Part shown: in pieces, positions 45,601 through 49,959 of the stretch
Layout of the letters: each line of letters begins with the position of its first letter
How positions within the stretch are numbered: the first letter of the stretch is position 1
NCBI GenBank assembly: GCA_016617855.1
Contig: JAECUM010001860.1
Location: forward strand, 1 to 64,000
Direction: 5' to 3'
Length of the DNA stretch: 64,000 nucleotides
Source of the DNA: Megalonaias nervosa
Lineage: Eukaryota > Mollusca > Bivalvia > Unionida > Unionidae
The notes under the pieces: model-generated
The model's database searches: none
Told to the model about the DNA's origin: nothing
What the model saw: the letters and a program-made list of their open reading frames with translations, nothing else
Translations under genes and position numbers: made by a program

Positions 45601-48077
45601 GTGGACTTGCCACCATGACCACCTGCAGACATCCAAGTGAAAGGTGCCAGATTCTTGCATTTCAGTTATCATTGGAGTGGTATATTTTGGGGAAATGTGT
45701 GAGCAATCCATGTTGTTTTGGAGGGGCTTTAAATTCCATTTATCCATCTCCCTCCTTGTTTGTCCTGTCTGCTGATAATGTCAGTCCCATGACAGCCAAA
45801 AAAGACTGAAATCATAGAGTAGGCAGTCTGATCGCTAATCAGCAAGCTAGACGTGGAGATTGTCTGCAAACTGCAATCCCTGTGGCTCTTCCTTATACCT
45901 AAAGCCAGTGGCAAGTTTTGGCCAATTATCAACCTGAGCCAGCTCAATCAATATATTTCACTACCAAAGTTTAAGATGGACAGCTCGATATGATTCTCCA
46001 TCAGAAGGGAAAAGTTTGCCATCAGTCTTGACCTGAATGATGCATCCTTCCATATCCCGATATATGATCCATCACAGAAATTCCTTTGATATGCTTACCA
46101 CAGAACTATTTACCAACTCCAAGCTCTCCCATTTGGTCTAATCCGTATGTTTTCACCTAGGTTTTTAACTGCATCATCAGCCTGTCCTGGTTGACTTCAC
46201 CCATAGCAACACAGGCATATCTGGACAGCATTCATAAGAAAAATTTGGTATGTTCTTGTCTCATTGAAAGAAGGGATGATCTCCTGTGCCTTTTGTTATC
46301 TCAGTTTCTCAGACATCTGGGAAAAGTCCAACCTATGTCCATCCCAACCTTTCATCCACTTGGTATTGAATTTATAACTAATCTCAAATCTCGTATGACT
46401 ACCTCTTGTTTGAGTGATGCATATCATCAAATGCATTGAGTCCACTTCCAGTAGGAAGTGGTTCACAGTTAAAGAGTTTTTGCAGCACCTTGGATTATTC
46501 AGTGTTGCAATGGACCTGATAGCACAGGGCTGTCTTTTATGCTCCCATTTCAAATGACATTGCTTGCTGAATGGCACCCCTTTTCTAGTCCACTCAGTTG
46601 GAAGGTCAGAAGCACAGGCAAGATAATATCATTCCTTGGTCACTGGCACAACTATGGCCAGCTCACGACAGAGATTTGACTGGAAAAGCCCAAGCCAGAA
46701 GTTTCAGTATTATAGATGCCAGTACACATGGTTGGGGAGCCCACCTGTTGCCAGGCTTTGAGGCTGCCAGCATCACATGGGGATCAGAGGCTATATCTCT
46801 CCACATCAGCCTTCTTGAAATGAAGATTATAATCAATGCCTTTCATTACTGGAAAGACCAGCTTAGTGGAGAAAGTTATCTTAATGTCAGACAACTCATT
46901 GATGGTGACCTACCTCCTCAAGCAATGGGGAACCAAATTGCACATGTACATTCTGGTTTGGCAATTCCTGTTATTGGTGCTTCCAGCTCAACATCACTGG
47001 CAGACTGAATGTCCTGTCTGATACTCTTGTCAATTAAAGGTCAGACCATTCATACTGAAAGGTCCATTCACAAACCAGTCTTTCATTTGATTATCGCACT
47101 TTGGGATGATTTACCTTTTTTTGCAACAAGGTGGAACCACAAACTACTCACCTTGACTCTCCAATCCAGGACCCAGCAGCATGGACACACTTTCAATGGG
47201 TTGGGTGGGTCTGTGGGCCTTTGCCTACCTACCCACAATATTAGTATAGAAATAATTCAGGAATTAAGAGGCCAGAATTGCAAACTAATTCTGATTGCCC
47301 TTCTCAGACAGGACAAGTCCTTGGTCGGCAATCTATTTGATTGGTTTATAGCTTTACCCAGGAAGATTCTGGCACAGCTGAACTGTCTCAAATAGCTGCA
47401 GTCACAGGTATTCTATACCTGTCCGGATTGACTCCACCGTCATGTCTGGGTCTTGTCAGGAGTGCCCTGCAAAGTAAACAATTCAAGCCTTTGATAATGA
47501 AGAAAGTCACACAAACAAGATGGCTTTGCACACTGAAGTTCTTCAATGGAAGTGGCATGTAAATTCATGGGCTGGTACAAGGACAATAACATTATCCCTT
47601 TGAATAGCTGAATTTTTTTACTCTGGCTTTATGAAGAGAAAAATCAAGCCCCTATTACCATCCAAGGCTACCTCTCCATGATATCCAACACATTTCAGCA
47701 TCATGGCAGACTAGATAAAGAATACATTGGCAAGGTTTGACTTAGAACTTTGCTCTTCAGTTACATCATAATGGCAGTGGCATTCATGTCATATGGACAT
47801 ATTTCTAGTTTTTTGCAGAAGACTACAGTCAAAACCCATAAAAAATAATCCACTAGACAGTAACTGTTCCTGTAAAGCTATCAAAGAATATCTGCTTTTT
47901 GCATATGTAACTATTTTTATTCATATTCCAGGTTCAAAGAAATCAGAAGCAGAGAAAAAGAAGCAAGAAAGGGAAGAAAAACGCCTACAACGACAAAGAG
48001 AGTTGCAAGAAAAAAGGGAAGCACGCAAGGGCGGTGGAGCATTGAAACTTGGAGTCAAGAAGACGTCTGCAGATTGA
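2403..48077 (+). CDS. SCYL1: SCY1-like pseudokinase 1 (N-terminal kinase-like protein), 5'-incomplete, 16 exons
   Basis: Spliced CDS: 2403-2629, 4669-4759, 12172-12327, 15099-15257, 18080-18187, 21706-21819, 23417-23509, 27197-27259, 28529-28717, 30897-30972, 32088-32222, 34160-34341, 37988-38119, 41581-41784, 42473-42704, 47932-48077. The sum is 2307 nt, or 768 residues plus TGA, and every junction keeps phase. From memory of the family, the order of segments matches animal SCYL1: kinase-like C-lobe (residues 1 to about 160), HEAT repeats (about 160-425), the [11 protein letters not shown] signature, acidic W/D clusters, then a basic coiled coil. The catalytic loop reads IHNN where active kinases have HRD, and the DFG position reads GGV, so this is a pseudokinase. 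In mammals SCYL1 sits at the cis-Golgi/ERGIC, binds COPI and supports retrograde traffic; a role in tRNA export has also been proposed. The N-terminal exons, start codon and promoter are not in the window. Confidence 0.95.
2847..3091 (+). mobile_element. tRNA-derived SINE, family A (Ser/Leu-like head), copy 1
   Basis: The head GGCCCCGAGTGACCAAGTGG resembles the A box and D arm of a class II tRNA. The B box (GGTTCAAGTC) is 45-50 bp later. A shared body (CTTCCTCCACCA, AGCCTATCTTGTGCTGAAAA) and an (ACA)n tail follow. A 15-bp direct repeat with one mismatch (TCCACCCATTATGTG at 2832, TCCACCCTTTATGTG at 3092) is the target-site duplication. Confidence 0.85.
3107..3147. repeat. (CA)n microsatellite
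   Basis: Nearly pure CA run with one G interruption, directly after the SINE target-site duplication. Confidence 0.95.
3168..3250 (+). mobile_element. tRNA-Thr-like SINE head, degenerate
   Basis: TAGCTCATTTGGTAGAGTG (A box), a TTGTAA anticodon-loop-like segment and GGTTCAGTACC (B box) lie in tRNA order and spacing. The acceptor stem does not pair, so this reads as a SINE head and not a working tRNA gene. The flanks 3250-4150 show nothing else. Confidence 0.5.
4155..4480. repeat. Minisatellite, 34-43 bp unit, about 8 copies
   Basis: The unit is TTGAATTAAATGTTCC then TTTTTAAGGAA(C/T)AGAGTATT, with or without an extra GTATT step. Each unit holds the small palindrome TTCCTTTTTAAGGAA. It lies 190 bp before SCYL1 exon b. 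Confidence 0.92.
4669..4759 (+). CDS. SCYL1: SCYL1 exon b (kinase-like subdomain IX)
   Basis: Completes Trp76, then residues 77-106. [17 protein letters not shown] is the SCYL1 version of the subdomain IX D-x-W-x-x-G motif. Acceptor TTTACAG, donor AAG|GTATGC, ending in phase 0. Confidence 0.95.
5198..5452 (-). mobile_element. SINE family A, copy 2
   Basis: Reverse complement of the family A body and head, ending GGGGCCC at 5452. The 10-bp direct repeat CATATTAATA at 5188-5197 and 5453-5462 is the target-site duplication. Confidence 0.82.
5540..6560. repeat. ~140-bp dispersed tandem unit, block 1
   Basis: Diverged copies of a unit with recurring phrases (TTGGTCCTAAATGAAAATGG, AATATGGC, GCCATCTTGAAAATC, GGTTTTCACTAAAA) spaced about 135-145 bp. 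The same unit forms blocks in four other places in the window. Confidence 0.8.
6561..7810. other. Intronic stretch, no feature recognised
   Basis: AT-rich. The ORFs here are short and show no family similarity. Confidence 0.5.
7820..8774. mobile_element. Putative non-autonomous element with imperfect terminal inverted repeats
   Basis: The left end TGTCAGTCTATTCTGCGCG and the reverse complement of the right end, TGTCGGGCTATTCTGCACA, match with about 4 differences in 22 positions. The right third (about 8550-8774) is also related, in reverse orientation, to the sequence at 63700-64000. No clear target-site duplication, and no transposase I recognise. Confidence 0.45.
9010..9360. repeat. Dispersed repeat shared with the MITE at 49.3-49.95 kb
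   Basis: GATGTACTCTTATA, GAATTC(A/T)GTCA, CACATTTTCCCACTCAG-like, GTAGGACTGGCAAGTCTTTG and CTGCC(C/T)AGCTA occur in the same order at 49375-49720. The related segment is itself partly duplicated here (9045-9170 and 9180-9350). Confidence 0.7.
9690..10050 (+). pseudogene. DIRS-like retroelement relic, RNase H fragment
   Basis: In interrupted frames the + strand shows [19 protein letters not shown] and [12 protein letters not shown]. These are the RNase H landmarks of DIRS-type retroelements and match, in order, the longer relic at 46.7-46.95 kb. The frames are broken by stops and shifts. Confidence 0.7.
10851..11886. repeat. Large minisatellite, 43-45 bp unit, about 24 copies
   Basis: The unit is GGACTTTAAGTATGGTACAT then TTAC...GTATCTGTACAGC(C)AAT. 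Copies are 85-100% alike and more uniform from 11400 on, where a higher-order pair of units repeats. Both strands stay open for 60-100 codons only because of the repeat structure. Confidence 0.95.
12172..12327 (+). CDS. SCYL1: SCYL1 exon c (end of kinase-like domain)
   Basis: Residues 107-158, 52 codons in phase 0 at both ends. [19 protein letters not shown] and the closing FLEEIQ are conserved SCYL1 segments. Acceptor TTTTTCAG, donor CAG|GTCAGT. Confidence 0.95.
12460..13050. repeat. Degenerate ~130-bp tandem repeat
   Basis: GGTTTTGGCAGAATAA...TTCTGGA...CCAAAGTTTGTGGA...GGCCAAGGTCA recurs about three times with strong divergence. The rest of the intron up to 13770 holds nothing I can name. 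Confidence 0.55.
13781..14030 (+). mobile_element. SINE family A, copy 3 (best preserved)
   Basis: GGGGCCCCGAGTGGCCGAGT is an intact class II tRNA-like head with A box, and a B box (GAGTTCAAGTC) follows. The body ends AAATGGCGTTAAACCC(TACAA)(CAA)n. The exact 10-bp target-site duplication AAATGCTCAG lies at 13771-13780 and 14031-14040. Confidence 0.92.
14194..14486. repeat. 48-bp minisatellite, 6 copies
   Basis: CATATCTTGATCATTATAGT then GGGGACATGAAATGTCTCCC and TTACACTT. The first four units start exactly 48 bp apart (14194, 14242, 14290, 14338); the last two are diverged. Confidence 0.95.
15099..15257 (+). CDS. SCYL1: SCYL1 exon d (linker into HEAT region)
   Basis: Residues 159-211, phase 0 at both ends. 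It holds the signature [18 protein letters not shown] and ends LAPLLK before donor AAG|GTTGTG. An in-frame ORF runs past this donor into the intron but shows no family similarity there. Confidence 0.95.
15258..16840. other. Intronic stretch, no strong feature
   Basis: AT-rich, with loosely repeated segments around GATTAGATTTTC and CATTACAGCA(A/G)G near 15490, 15655, 15980 and 16150. These suggest an old, decayed ~160-400 bp duplication. Confidence 0.4.
16836..17408. repeat. Minisatellite, about 40-58 bp units, about 13 copies
   Basis: Unit around CATCTCTGATTTGG(A/G)GATT then ATCAAATATCAATAG(T/G)C. The unit length varies and the last three units are the most alike. Confidence 0.9.
18080..18187 (+). 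CDS. SCYL1: SCYL1 exon e (HEAT repeats)
   Basis: Residues 212-247, 36 codons: [19 protein letters not shown], then a KLFSS...RVKLLQQ helix pair typical of the SCYL1 HEAT region. Acceptor TTTACAG, donor CAG|GTAGGA. Confidence 0.95.
18550..20055. repeat. ~140-bp dispersed tandem unit, block 2
   Basis: Same unit as at 5.5-6.5 kb. GCCATCTTGAAA landmarks lie near 18975, 19113, 19250, 19394, 19527, 19875 and 20020. A family A SINE (19640-19855) interrupts it. Confidence 0.82.
19640..19855 (-). mobile_element. SINE family A, copy 4
   Basis: Reverse complement of the family A body (TTCAGCACATGATAGGCTAT, GAGGAGGAGGAAG, ACAGAGGTGA) with the head as GGGACCC at 19855. Diverged; no clean target-site duplication found. 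Confidence 0.75.
20394..20706 (+). mobile_element. (CA)n-tailed tRNA-derived SINE, family B, copy 1
   Basis: The head GCTCTGGTGGCCTAGTG(T)TTAGAGCATC (A box) and GGTTCGAACCC (B box) sit at tRNA spacing. A ~220-bp body (GACTGGTCAGCCTGGTGTCA, GTGACTGGGTGGGACATCAT, TAGCGATATG) ends in (CA)n. The exact 9-bp target-site duplication ATCATAAAA is at 20385-20393 and 20707-20715. Confidence 0.9.
20720..21325. other. Intronic stretch, no feature recognised
   Basis: Sequence of ordinary composition. The 93-codon - strand ORF at 21044-21325 shows no family motif I know. Confidence 0.4.
21325..21545. repeat. ~140-bp dispersed unit, block 3
   Basis: About one and a half diverged copies (GGGTTTTCACCAAAATACTT, TCTTATG, TGGTTGGTCTTAGACG), 160 bp before SCYL1 exon f. 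Confidence 0.65.
21674..21705 (+). repeat. Duplicated in-frame 3' splice site before SCYL1 exon f
   Basis: CTTTTCAGATTGATTC occurs twice, ending the AG at 21681 and at 21705. The spacing is exactly 24 nt, so the upstream acceptor inserts IDSLFSFQ without a stop or frameshift. Confidence 0.85.
21706..21819 (+). CDS. SCYL1: SCYL1 exon f (HEAT repeats)
   Basis: Residues 248-285, 38 codons: IDSFIEHLQ...[10 protein letters not shown]...[10 protein letters not shown]. Acceptor CTTTTCAG, donor AAG|GTAATG. A second identical acceptor 24 nt upstream (exon start 21682) would add eight residues in frame. Confidence 0.95.
22185..22410. mobile_element. Palindromic MITE-like family C, copy 1
   Basis: GGCAGATCAGGGTCTGTGTT, CTAATTACTCCTAGCAAACT, CAGATCTGCCAGTGCAGTAT and TGCAATTTGCAGTTG form an inverted arrangement. 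Related copies lie at 34565, 42974 and 51630. Confidence 0.7.
23268..23312. repeat. (ACGT)n/(ACAT)n microsatellite
   Basis: Three ACGT-type steps followed by about eight ACAT steps, 100 bp before SCYL1 exon g. Confidence 0.9.
23417..23509 (+). CDS. SCYL1: SCYL1 exon g (HEAT repeats)
   Basis: Residues 286-316, 31 codons: [17 protein letters not shown] then [13 protein letters not shown], a strongly conserved SCYL1 block. Acceptor TTTGTAG, donor CAG|GTAGAT. Confidence 0.95.
23630..23990. repeat. Minisatellite, 21-30 bp unit, about 13 copies
   Basis: The unit is ACATCACATTACAGTGTCAT plus CAGTATG. Units include TGACGTCA-like and TGACATCA steps. It starts about 120 bp after SCYL1 exon g. Confidence 0.92.
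24000..25500. other. Intronic stretch of unassigned, possibly transposon-derived sequence
   Basis: The part from 24640 to 25310 is less AT-rich than its flanks. Overlapping ORFs on both strands (- 24911-25201, + 24995-25264) show no motif I can name. Confidence 0.35.
25500..25615. repeat. Tandem duplication of 57 bp
   Basis: ATTAAATGTGCATAAGTCCA then ACAGTGACTAAC(T/C)CTGCATAATTCACAATCTATAT occurs twice back to back with one difference. Confidence 0.92.
25620..26640 (-). pseudogene. Tigger/pogo-like DNA transposon relic (transposase fragments)
   Basis: Read on the - strand in interrupted frames, 26600 to 26050 gives pieces of a Tigger/CENP-B-type transposase: a [13 protein letters not shown] stretch, an [17 protein letters not shown] stretch, and [19 protein letters not shown], which matches the '(L)xPEQ(I/V)YNAD' catalytic region with its Asp lost. 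The segment at 25640-25680, with TGCCGGACCAACC, may be near a terminal inverted repeat. Many stops and shifts; not functional. Confidence 0.55.
27197..27259 (+). CDS. SCYL1: SCYL1 exon h (HEAT repeats, short)
   Basis: Residues 317-337, only 21 codons: [18 protein letters not shown] and NPQ. Acceptor GTCACAG, donor CAG|GTAAGT (full consensus). A minisatellite starts about 70 bp downstream. Confidence 0.95.
27330..28125. repeat. Minisatellite, 41-60 bp units, about 14 copies
   Basis: Unit: CTGATCTCTCCTTCCCATCT, CAGTAAAACATCTCACAATA, TAAGT, with or without CAAGTAACATTA. Two unit lengths alternate. It holds many TCTCAG and TAAGT steps, which resemble splice sites, and starts 70 bp after SCYL1 exon h. 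Confidence 0.93.
28529..28717 (+). CDS. SCYL1: SCYL1 exon i (HEAT repeats)
   Basis: Residues 338-400, 63 codons. It carries [39 protein letters not shown] and DPEISVREQ, all recognisable SCYL1 blocks. Acceptor TTTGACAG, donor CAG|GTATTT. Confidence 0.95.
28720..30085. other. Intronic stretch, no feature recognised
   Basis: AT-rich with short (TA)n runs near 29258-29282 and 29912-29925. No ORF of interest. Confidence 0.45.
30085..30290. repeat. ~140-bp dispersed unit, block 4
   Basis: AGCAGTCATCTAGAAAATAT, AAATGAAAAGTCATA, GGTTTTATGAT and TGGCCACCATTTCTGCCATC show one to two diverged copies of the block 1 unit. Confidence 0.65.
30897..30972 (+). CDS. SCYL1: SCYL1 exon j (end of HEAT region)
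   Basis: Residues 401-425 plus the first base of codon 426: [20 protein letters not shown]. Acceptor CTTTCAG, donor ATGG|GTATGT, phase 1. Confidence 0.93.
32088..32222 (+). CDS. SCYL1: SCYL1 exon k ([11 protein letters not shown] signature)
   Basis: Completes codon 426 and encodes residues 427-470 plus the first base of 471. [19 protein letters not shown] followed by SKLYKK is diagnostic of SCYL1. Acceptor CTTGCAG, donor CAG|GTAGTG. Confidence 0.95.
32310..32790. repeat. Minisatellite, 36-40 bp unit, about 12 copies
   Basis: Unit: TAGTGATATCTACAGCTTA then (C/T)(C/T)ATAGTTATCTCTGTTG. Early units carry ATATCAGTAG instead of CTCTGTTG; later units are nearly identical. It starts 90 bp after SCYL1 exon k. 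Confidence 0.94.
32800..34159. other. Intronic stretch, no feature recognised
   Basis: AT-rich. The + strand ORF at 33370-33603 has no known motif. TTTTCCAG at 33075-33084 looks like an acceptor, but nothing in frame follows. Confidence 0.4.
34160..34341 (+). CDS. SCYL1: SCYL1 exon l (acidic linker)
   Basis: Completes codon 471 (Val) and encodes residues 472-531. A polar Q/N/T stretch runs into an acidic block with an [19 protein letters not shown] ending, typical of the SCYL1 tail. Acceptor CTTGCAG, donor GAG|GTATAG. Confidence 0.9.
34425..34565. repeat. ~32-bp minisatellite, about 4.5 copies
   Basis: Unit: AAAACCTGTGTATTACATTT plus AACTGTG. It lies 85 bp after SCYL1 exon l. Confidence 0.9.
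34565..34735. mobile_element. Palindromic MITE-like family C, copy 2
   Basis: CAGATCTGCCATCTTATAGT, CCAGCAGATCAAGGTCTGCT and a right end AACGTATACGGTAA match the family C layout. Confidence 0.6.
35105..35890 (-). pseudogene. hAT-superfamily transposase relic (ZNF862-like), internally deleted
   Basis: The - strand ORF 35739-35422 reads like the N-terminal zinc-finger segment of hAT-derived ZNF862/KIAA1586-type proteins ([19 protein letters not shown]). An acidic/basic stretch lies upstream in another frame to 35890. The - strand ORF 35347-35108 carries the hAT C-terminal dimerisation signature ([34 protein letters not shown]). The two ends lie under 100 bp apart, so the whole catalytic RNase H-like core is missing. 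Confidence 0.7.
36580..36642. repeat. (TA)n microsatellite followed by (CA)n
   Basis: About 30 TA steps, then a short TGTATATTCATA bridge and (CA)n to 36674. Confidence 0.97.
36794..37052 (+). mobile_element. SINE family A, copy 5
   Basis: GGGGCCTCAAGTGGCCAAGT head, the shared body and a (CAA)8-like tail. No clear target-site duplication found. Confidence 0.85.
37988..38119 (+). CDS. SCYL1: SCYL1 exon m (W/D-E acidic motif)
   Basis: Residues 532-575, 44 codons, phase 0 at both ends. [18 protein letters not shown] matches the [10 protein letters not shown] segment of vertebrate SCYL1. Acceptor CTTCCAG, donor TCA|GTAAGA. Confidence 0.92.
38515..39235. repeat. ~140-bp dispersed tandem unit, block 5
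   Basis: Diverged units with GCCATCTTGAAAA near 38625 and 39135, CCAATATGGCAACCACAGTG, and TAGTTGGTCCTA; same consensus as blocks 1 and 2. Confidence 0.78.
39865..40255. repeat. ~101-bp tandem repeat, about 3.7 copies
   Basis: GTTGAGTAGTCTCATTC(A/G)TG, GATGTCAA(A/G)ATGC, GCACCAGAACATA and GTATTTGTGAATACA recur. Landmark spacing is 39951, 40052, 40152. Confidence 0.9.
40418..41580. other. Intronic stretch with poly(C) run
   Basis: C-run at 40418-40429. A loose ~140-bp duplication around CCA(A/G)CTGGAC(T/C)G near 40560 and 40720 (both followed by CATC/CATT(T/G)GGTAT). Otherwise nothing recognised. Confidence 0.4.
41581..41784 (+). CDS. SCYL1: SCYL1 exon n, NAGNAG acceptor and GC donor
   Basis: Residues 576-643, 68 codons: [10 protein letters not shown] and [16 protein letters not shown]. 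The acceptor reads CACAGCAG, so one Gln may be kept or skipped. The exon ends AAG|GCAAGT, a textbook GC donor. The nearest GT (GCAA|GTCAGT) would shift the frame into the next exon, so GC is the donor that fits. Confidence 0.88.
42473..42704 (+). CDS. SCYL1: SCYL1 exon o (polar linker and W/D motif)
   Basis: Residues 644-720 plus the first base of 721. A Ser/Thr/Pro/Gln-rich, low-complexity stretch ends in [17 protein letters not shown]. Acceptor TTACACAG, donor CAG|GTTGGT, phase 1. Confidence 0.9.
42974..43171. mobile_element. Palindromic MITE-like family C, copy 3 (ends visible)
   Basis: Perfect 11-bp terminal inverted repeat CTGTATATACT/AGTATATACAG enclosing GACCCTGATCTGCC and CAAACTGCATAGAC segments in inverted arrangement; 198 bp long. 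Confidence 0.75.
43285..43470 (-). mobile_element. SINE family A, copy 6 (head missing)
   Basis: TTTTTCAGGACATGATAGGC, TATACATGTCGGCCA and GAAGAACCACCAACTCA match the reverse complement of the family A body. The tRNA-like head is not seen. Confidence 0.65.
43890..43988. repeat. 32-bp minisatellite, 3 copies
   Basis: AGGGACCTTCCGTCTTTCCA then TTCATACAACAC three times without change (the last boundary has one change). The high identity suggests recent expansion. Confidence 0.95.
44256..44581 (+). mobile_element. SINE family B, copy 2
   Basis: CTGCTCTGGTGGCCTAGTGG head, B-box-like GGTTCTAATCC, the shared family B body and a (CA)n tail. The exact 10-bp target-site duplication ATCTGTACCA is at 44246-44255 and 44582-44591. 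Confidence 0.9.
44884..47760 (+). pseudogene. DIRS-like (tyrosine-recombinase) retroelement relic
   Basis: The order on the + strand is as follows. A 125-codon ORF at 44884-45261 has a possible gag-like part ([15 protein letters not shown]; tentative). At about 45640-46200, in broken frames, an RT region shows [42 protein letters not shown] and ALPFGL. At 46598-47000 an RNase H region shows [25 protein letters not shown] and MSDNS. At about 47130-47330 there is the AW/FATRWNH-type linker. At about 47600-47720 there is a short stretch resembling the start of the recombinase domain. This order is that of DIRS1-group elements. Numerous stops and frameshifts; inactive. It lies in the last SCYL1 intron in the gene's orientation. 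Confidence 0.75.
47932..48077 (+). CDS. SCYL1: SCYL1 last exon, basic coiled coil, stop
   Basis: Completes Gly721, then residues 722-768 and TGA at 48075-48077. A charged K/E/R helix is followed by [15 protein letters not shown]. The near-terminal KxG(A)xKLG motif is shared with vertebrate SCYL1, whose end is RKLD. Here the dibasic pair sits at -6/-5, not -4/-3. Confidence 0.95.
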
Positions 48078-49277
48078 TTTGCCTCTTTGATAGAAGACAT
48101 TGGCTTAATAACTGTGATATTAAGAGAAAGGTCCTATTCATGACCTCTCATTCATGACCTCTCATTTGCTGTTTGTAGGTACCATTAATCAATGAACATG
48201 GGTAATCACAAATTGTTAATTCCAGTGCGCACAAATCCTGGTAAGGCAGTCAAAGTAGGTGTGCTGTTCTAAAGCCTTTCCCTTAGTTTAATTAGATAAC
48301 AGAATAGTGGGCATATAGCCCAAATAATAAATTATGAACTTTTATATCTTAGACACAGACCCAATCATGTACCTAGAAATTAAAAAAGTGACACCCATTG
48401 ATGTACTGCCAAGCTTGAATAACACATCCAAATTGTGCAAGTTCCCCAAACTCCATCATTTATAGAGTTGACCCTCAGGGGGGATTAGGTGAGACAGTTG
48501 AAGAAATTTAACTGCCTACTCTAGTCACCCTAGTTCTATTGATTGTTTTGGGGGTTTTTTTGTGCCAGTAGATCAGCAGGCCCATCAGCGTGAAACATGA
48601 GGGGCAAACTTTCAGAAATATGGGCCAGGTAATAAATTGAGGTTTGGAATTTCTGAGCATTTACACAGAAATAAATTGATATTTGGAGTTTCTGAGTATT
48701 TACATAGAAAATCCATGAAAAAAATGTTAGGTTGTCACTTTATTATTAATGACCAGATAAATTGTATGTTCATTACCTGCTATCTTGTATACATATTTCA
48801 CTCACACATAAATAATTATTTTCCCATATGAATTTTTTGTTTGATGCAGATACTTCGATATTTGAAGATATATGTTGTACTCCATTGATTTTGTCATGAA
48901 ACATCCCACATACCAGGTATGAAATAAATAGTACCAGAAAAGCAAAAGTGTCCTAATGATGTATGCACTTACAGTCTTGCATCTTATTAAGTACAAGATG
49001 AGGTGGAAATGTTGGTTCCTTGGTTCGTTGGTTTTAATGACACTTGTAAGATGCTATTGTTGATATCATGCAGAGGAAATGGGAGGACAAAGTGAGACAG
49101 TTTGGATCAGTAACATTGATTATTATGACTATACATTTTTGGACTATTGAGATGTATTTCAAGATCAGAATGGCAAAGTACATGTTCCTTAATCACTGTT
49201 AAATCATGGGGTGTTGAGATTAAGCACCCAAAGATTTTTGGTGCTCAGTACAGTCTGAAAATCACTATTATCGTTAT
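48078..49277 (+). other. SCYL1 3' UTR and downstream sequence
   Basis: AT-rich sequence after the stop. AATAAA occurs at 48325-48330, 48631-48636, 48671-48676 and 48923-48928; any of these could be the poly(A) signal, and the sequence does not decide. A short tandem pair (GATATTTGGAGTTTCTGAG-like) lies at 48635-48705. Confidence 0.5.
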
Positions 49278-49952
49278 ATACCGTCAAGCCCCTAATTAAT
49301 GCTTCCAAGGGCGTTACATTTTCAAAAGGTGGGGGCGTTTATTGGAGCACAATAATTAAAGCTAAAGTTGTTCTTTTATGTACTCTTATAATGACCACAT
49401 GTATAACTGCCACTGACTGAATTCAGTAATTATAAATATCAGCACTTAAAATGATCAATCCATCAACACATTTTCCCACTCAGCAGCTGGTCAAAGTAGG
49501 ACTGGCAAGTCTTTGAACTTGCTGCCTAGCTAAAGTCATTAAAAATTGCCACATTTTCACACTCAGCAGCTGGTCGAAGTAGGACTGGAAAGTCTTTGAC
49601 CTTGCTGCCCAGCTAAAGTCATTAAAATTGCCTTGCAACTAAAATCTTTGATCTCACCTCCCAGCTAAAATCTTTGGTCTTGCTGCCCAGCTATTTGTGT
49701 CATTTTTAACACTACATGTTTGCCTGTGACTTTAGTAATTTCCATATTGCTATATACATTGTAACAATGTGATCAACTGAGACTGCTACAGCATTTTGTT
49801 GTAGTCATGGATCTGAAGAAGAAAGGTATTAAATGTATTGAATAACATAGGTCTTACAATGCATCTTCAAAATGTTCTGCTCTTTCAAAGGGGGAAAGGC
49901 ATTAATTAGCATGGGGTCATTAATTAGGGAGTATGCGGTACATAATTTACCA
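49278..49952. mobile_element. TA-flanked MITE with imperfect TIRs
   Basis: The left end TACCGTCAAGCCCCTAATTA and the reverse complement of the right end, TACCGCATACTCCCTAATTA, agree at most positions and continue ATG(C). TA sits at both outer edges, as in Tc1/mariner/pogo insertions. The interior (49375-49720) holds a ~75-bp duplicated segment (GTAGGACTGG(C/A)AAGTCTTTG) related to 9.0-9.35 kb. No transposase. Confidence 0.75.
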
Positions 49953-49959
49953 TTTCCAT

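Noticed and set aside
45229..45747. 172-codon - strand ORF, the longest in the window
   Set aside because: It is antisense to the gag/RT part of the DIRS-like relic, whose + strand has the recognisable motifs.
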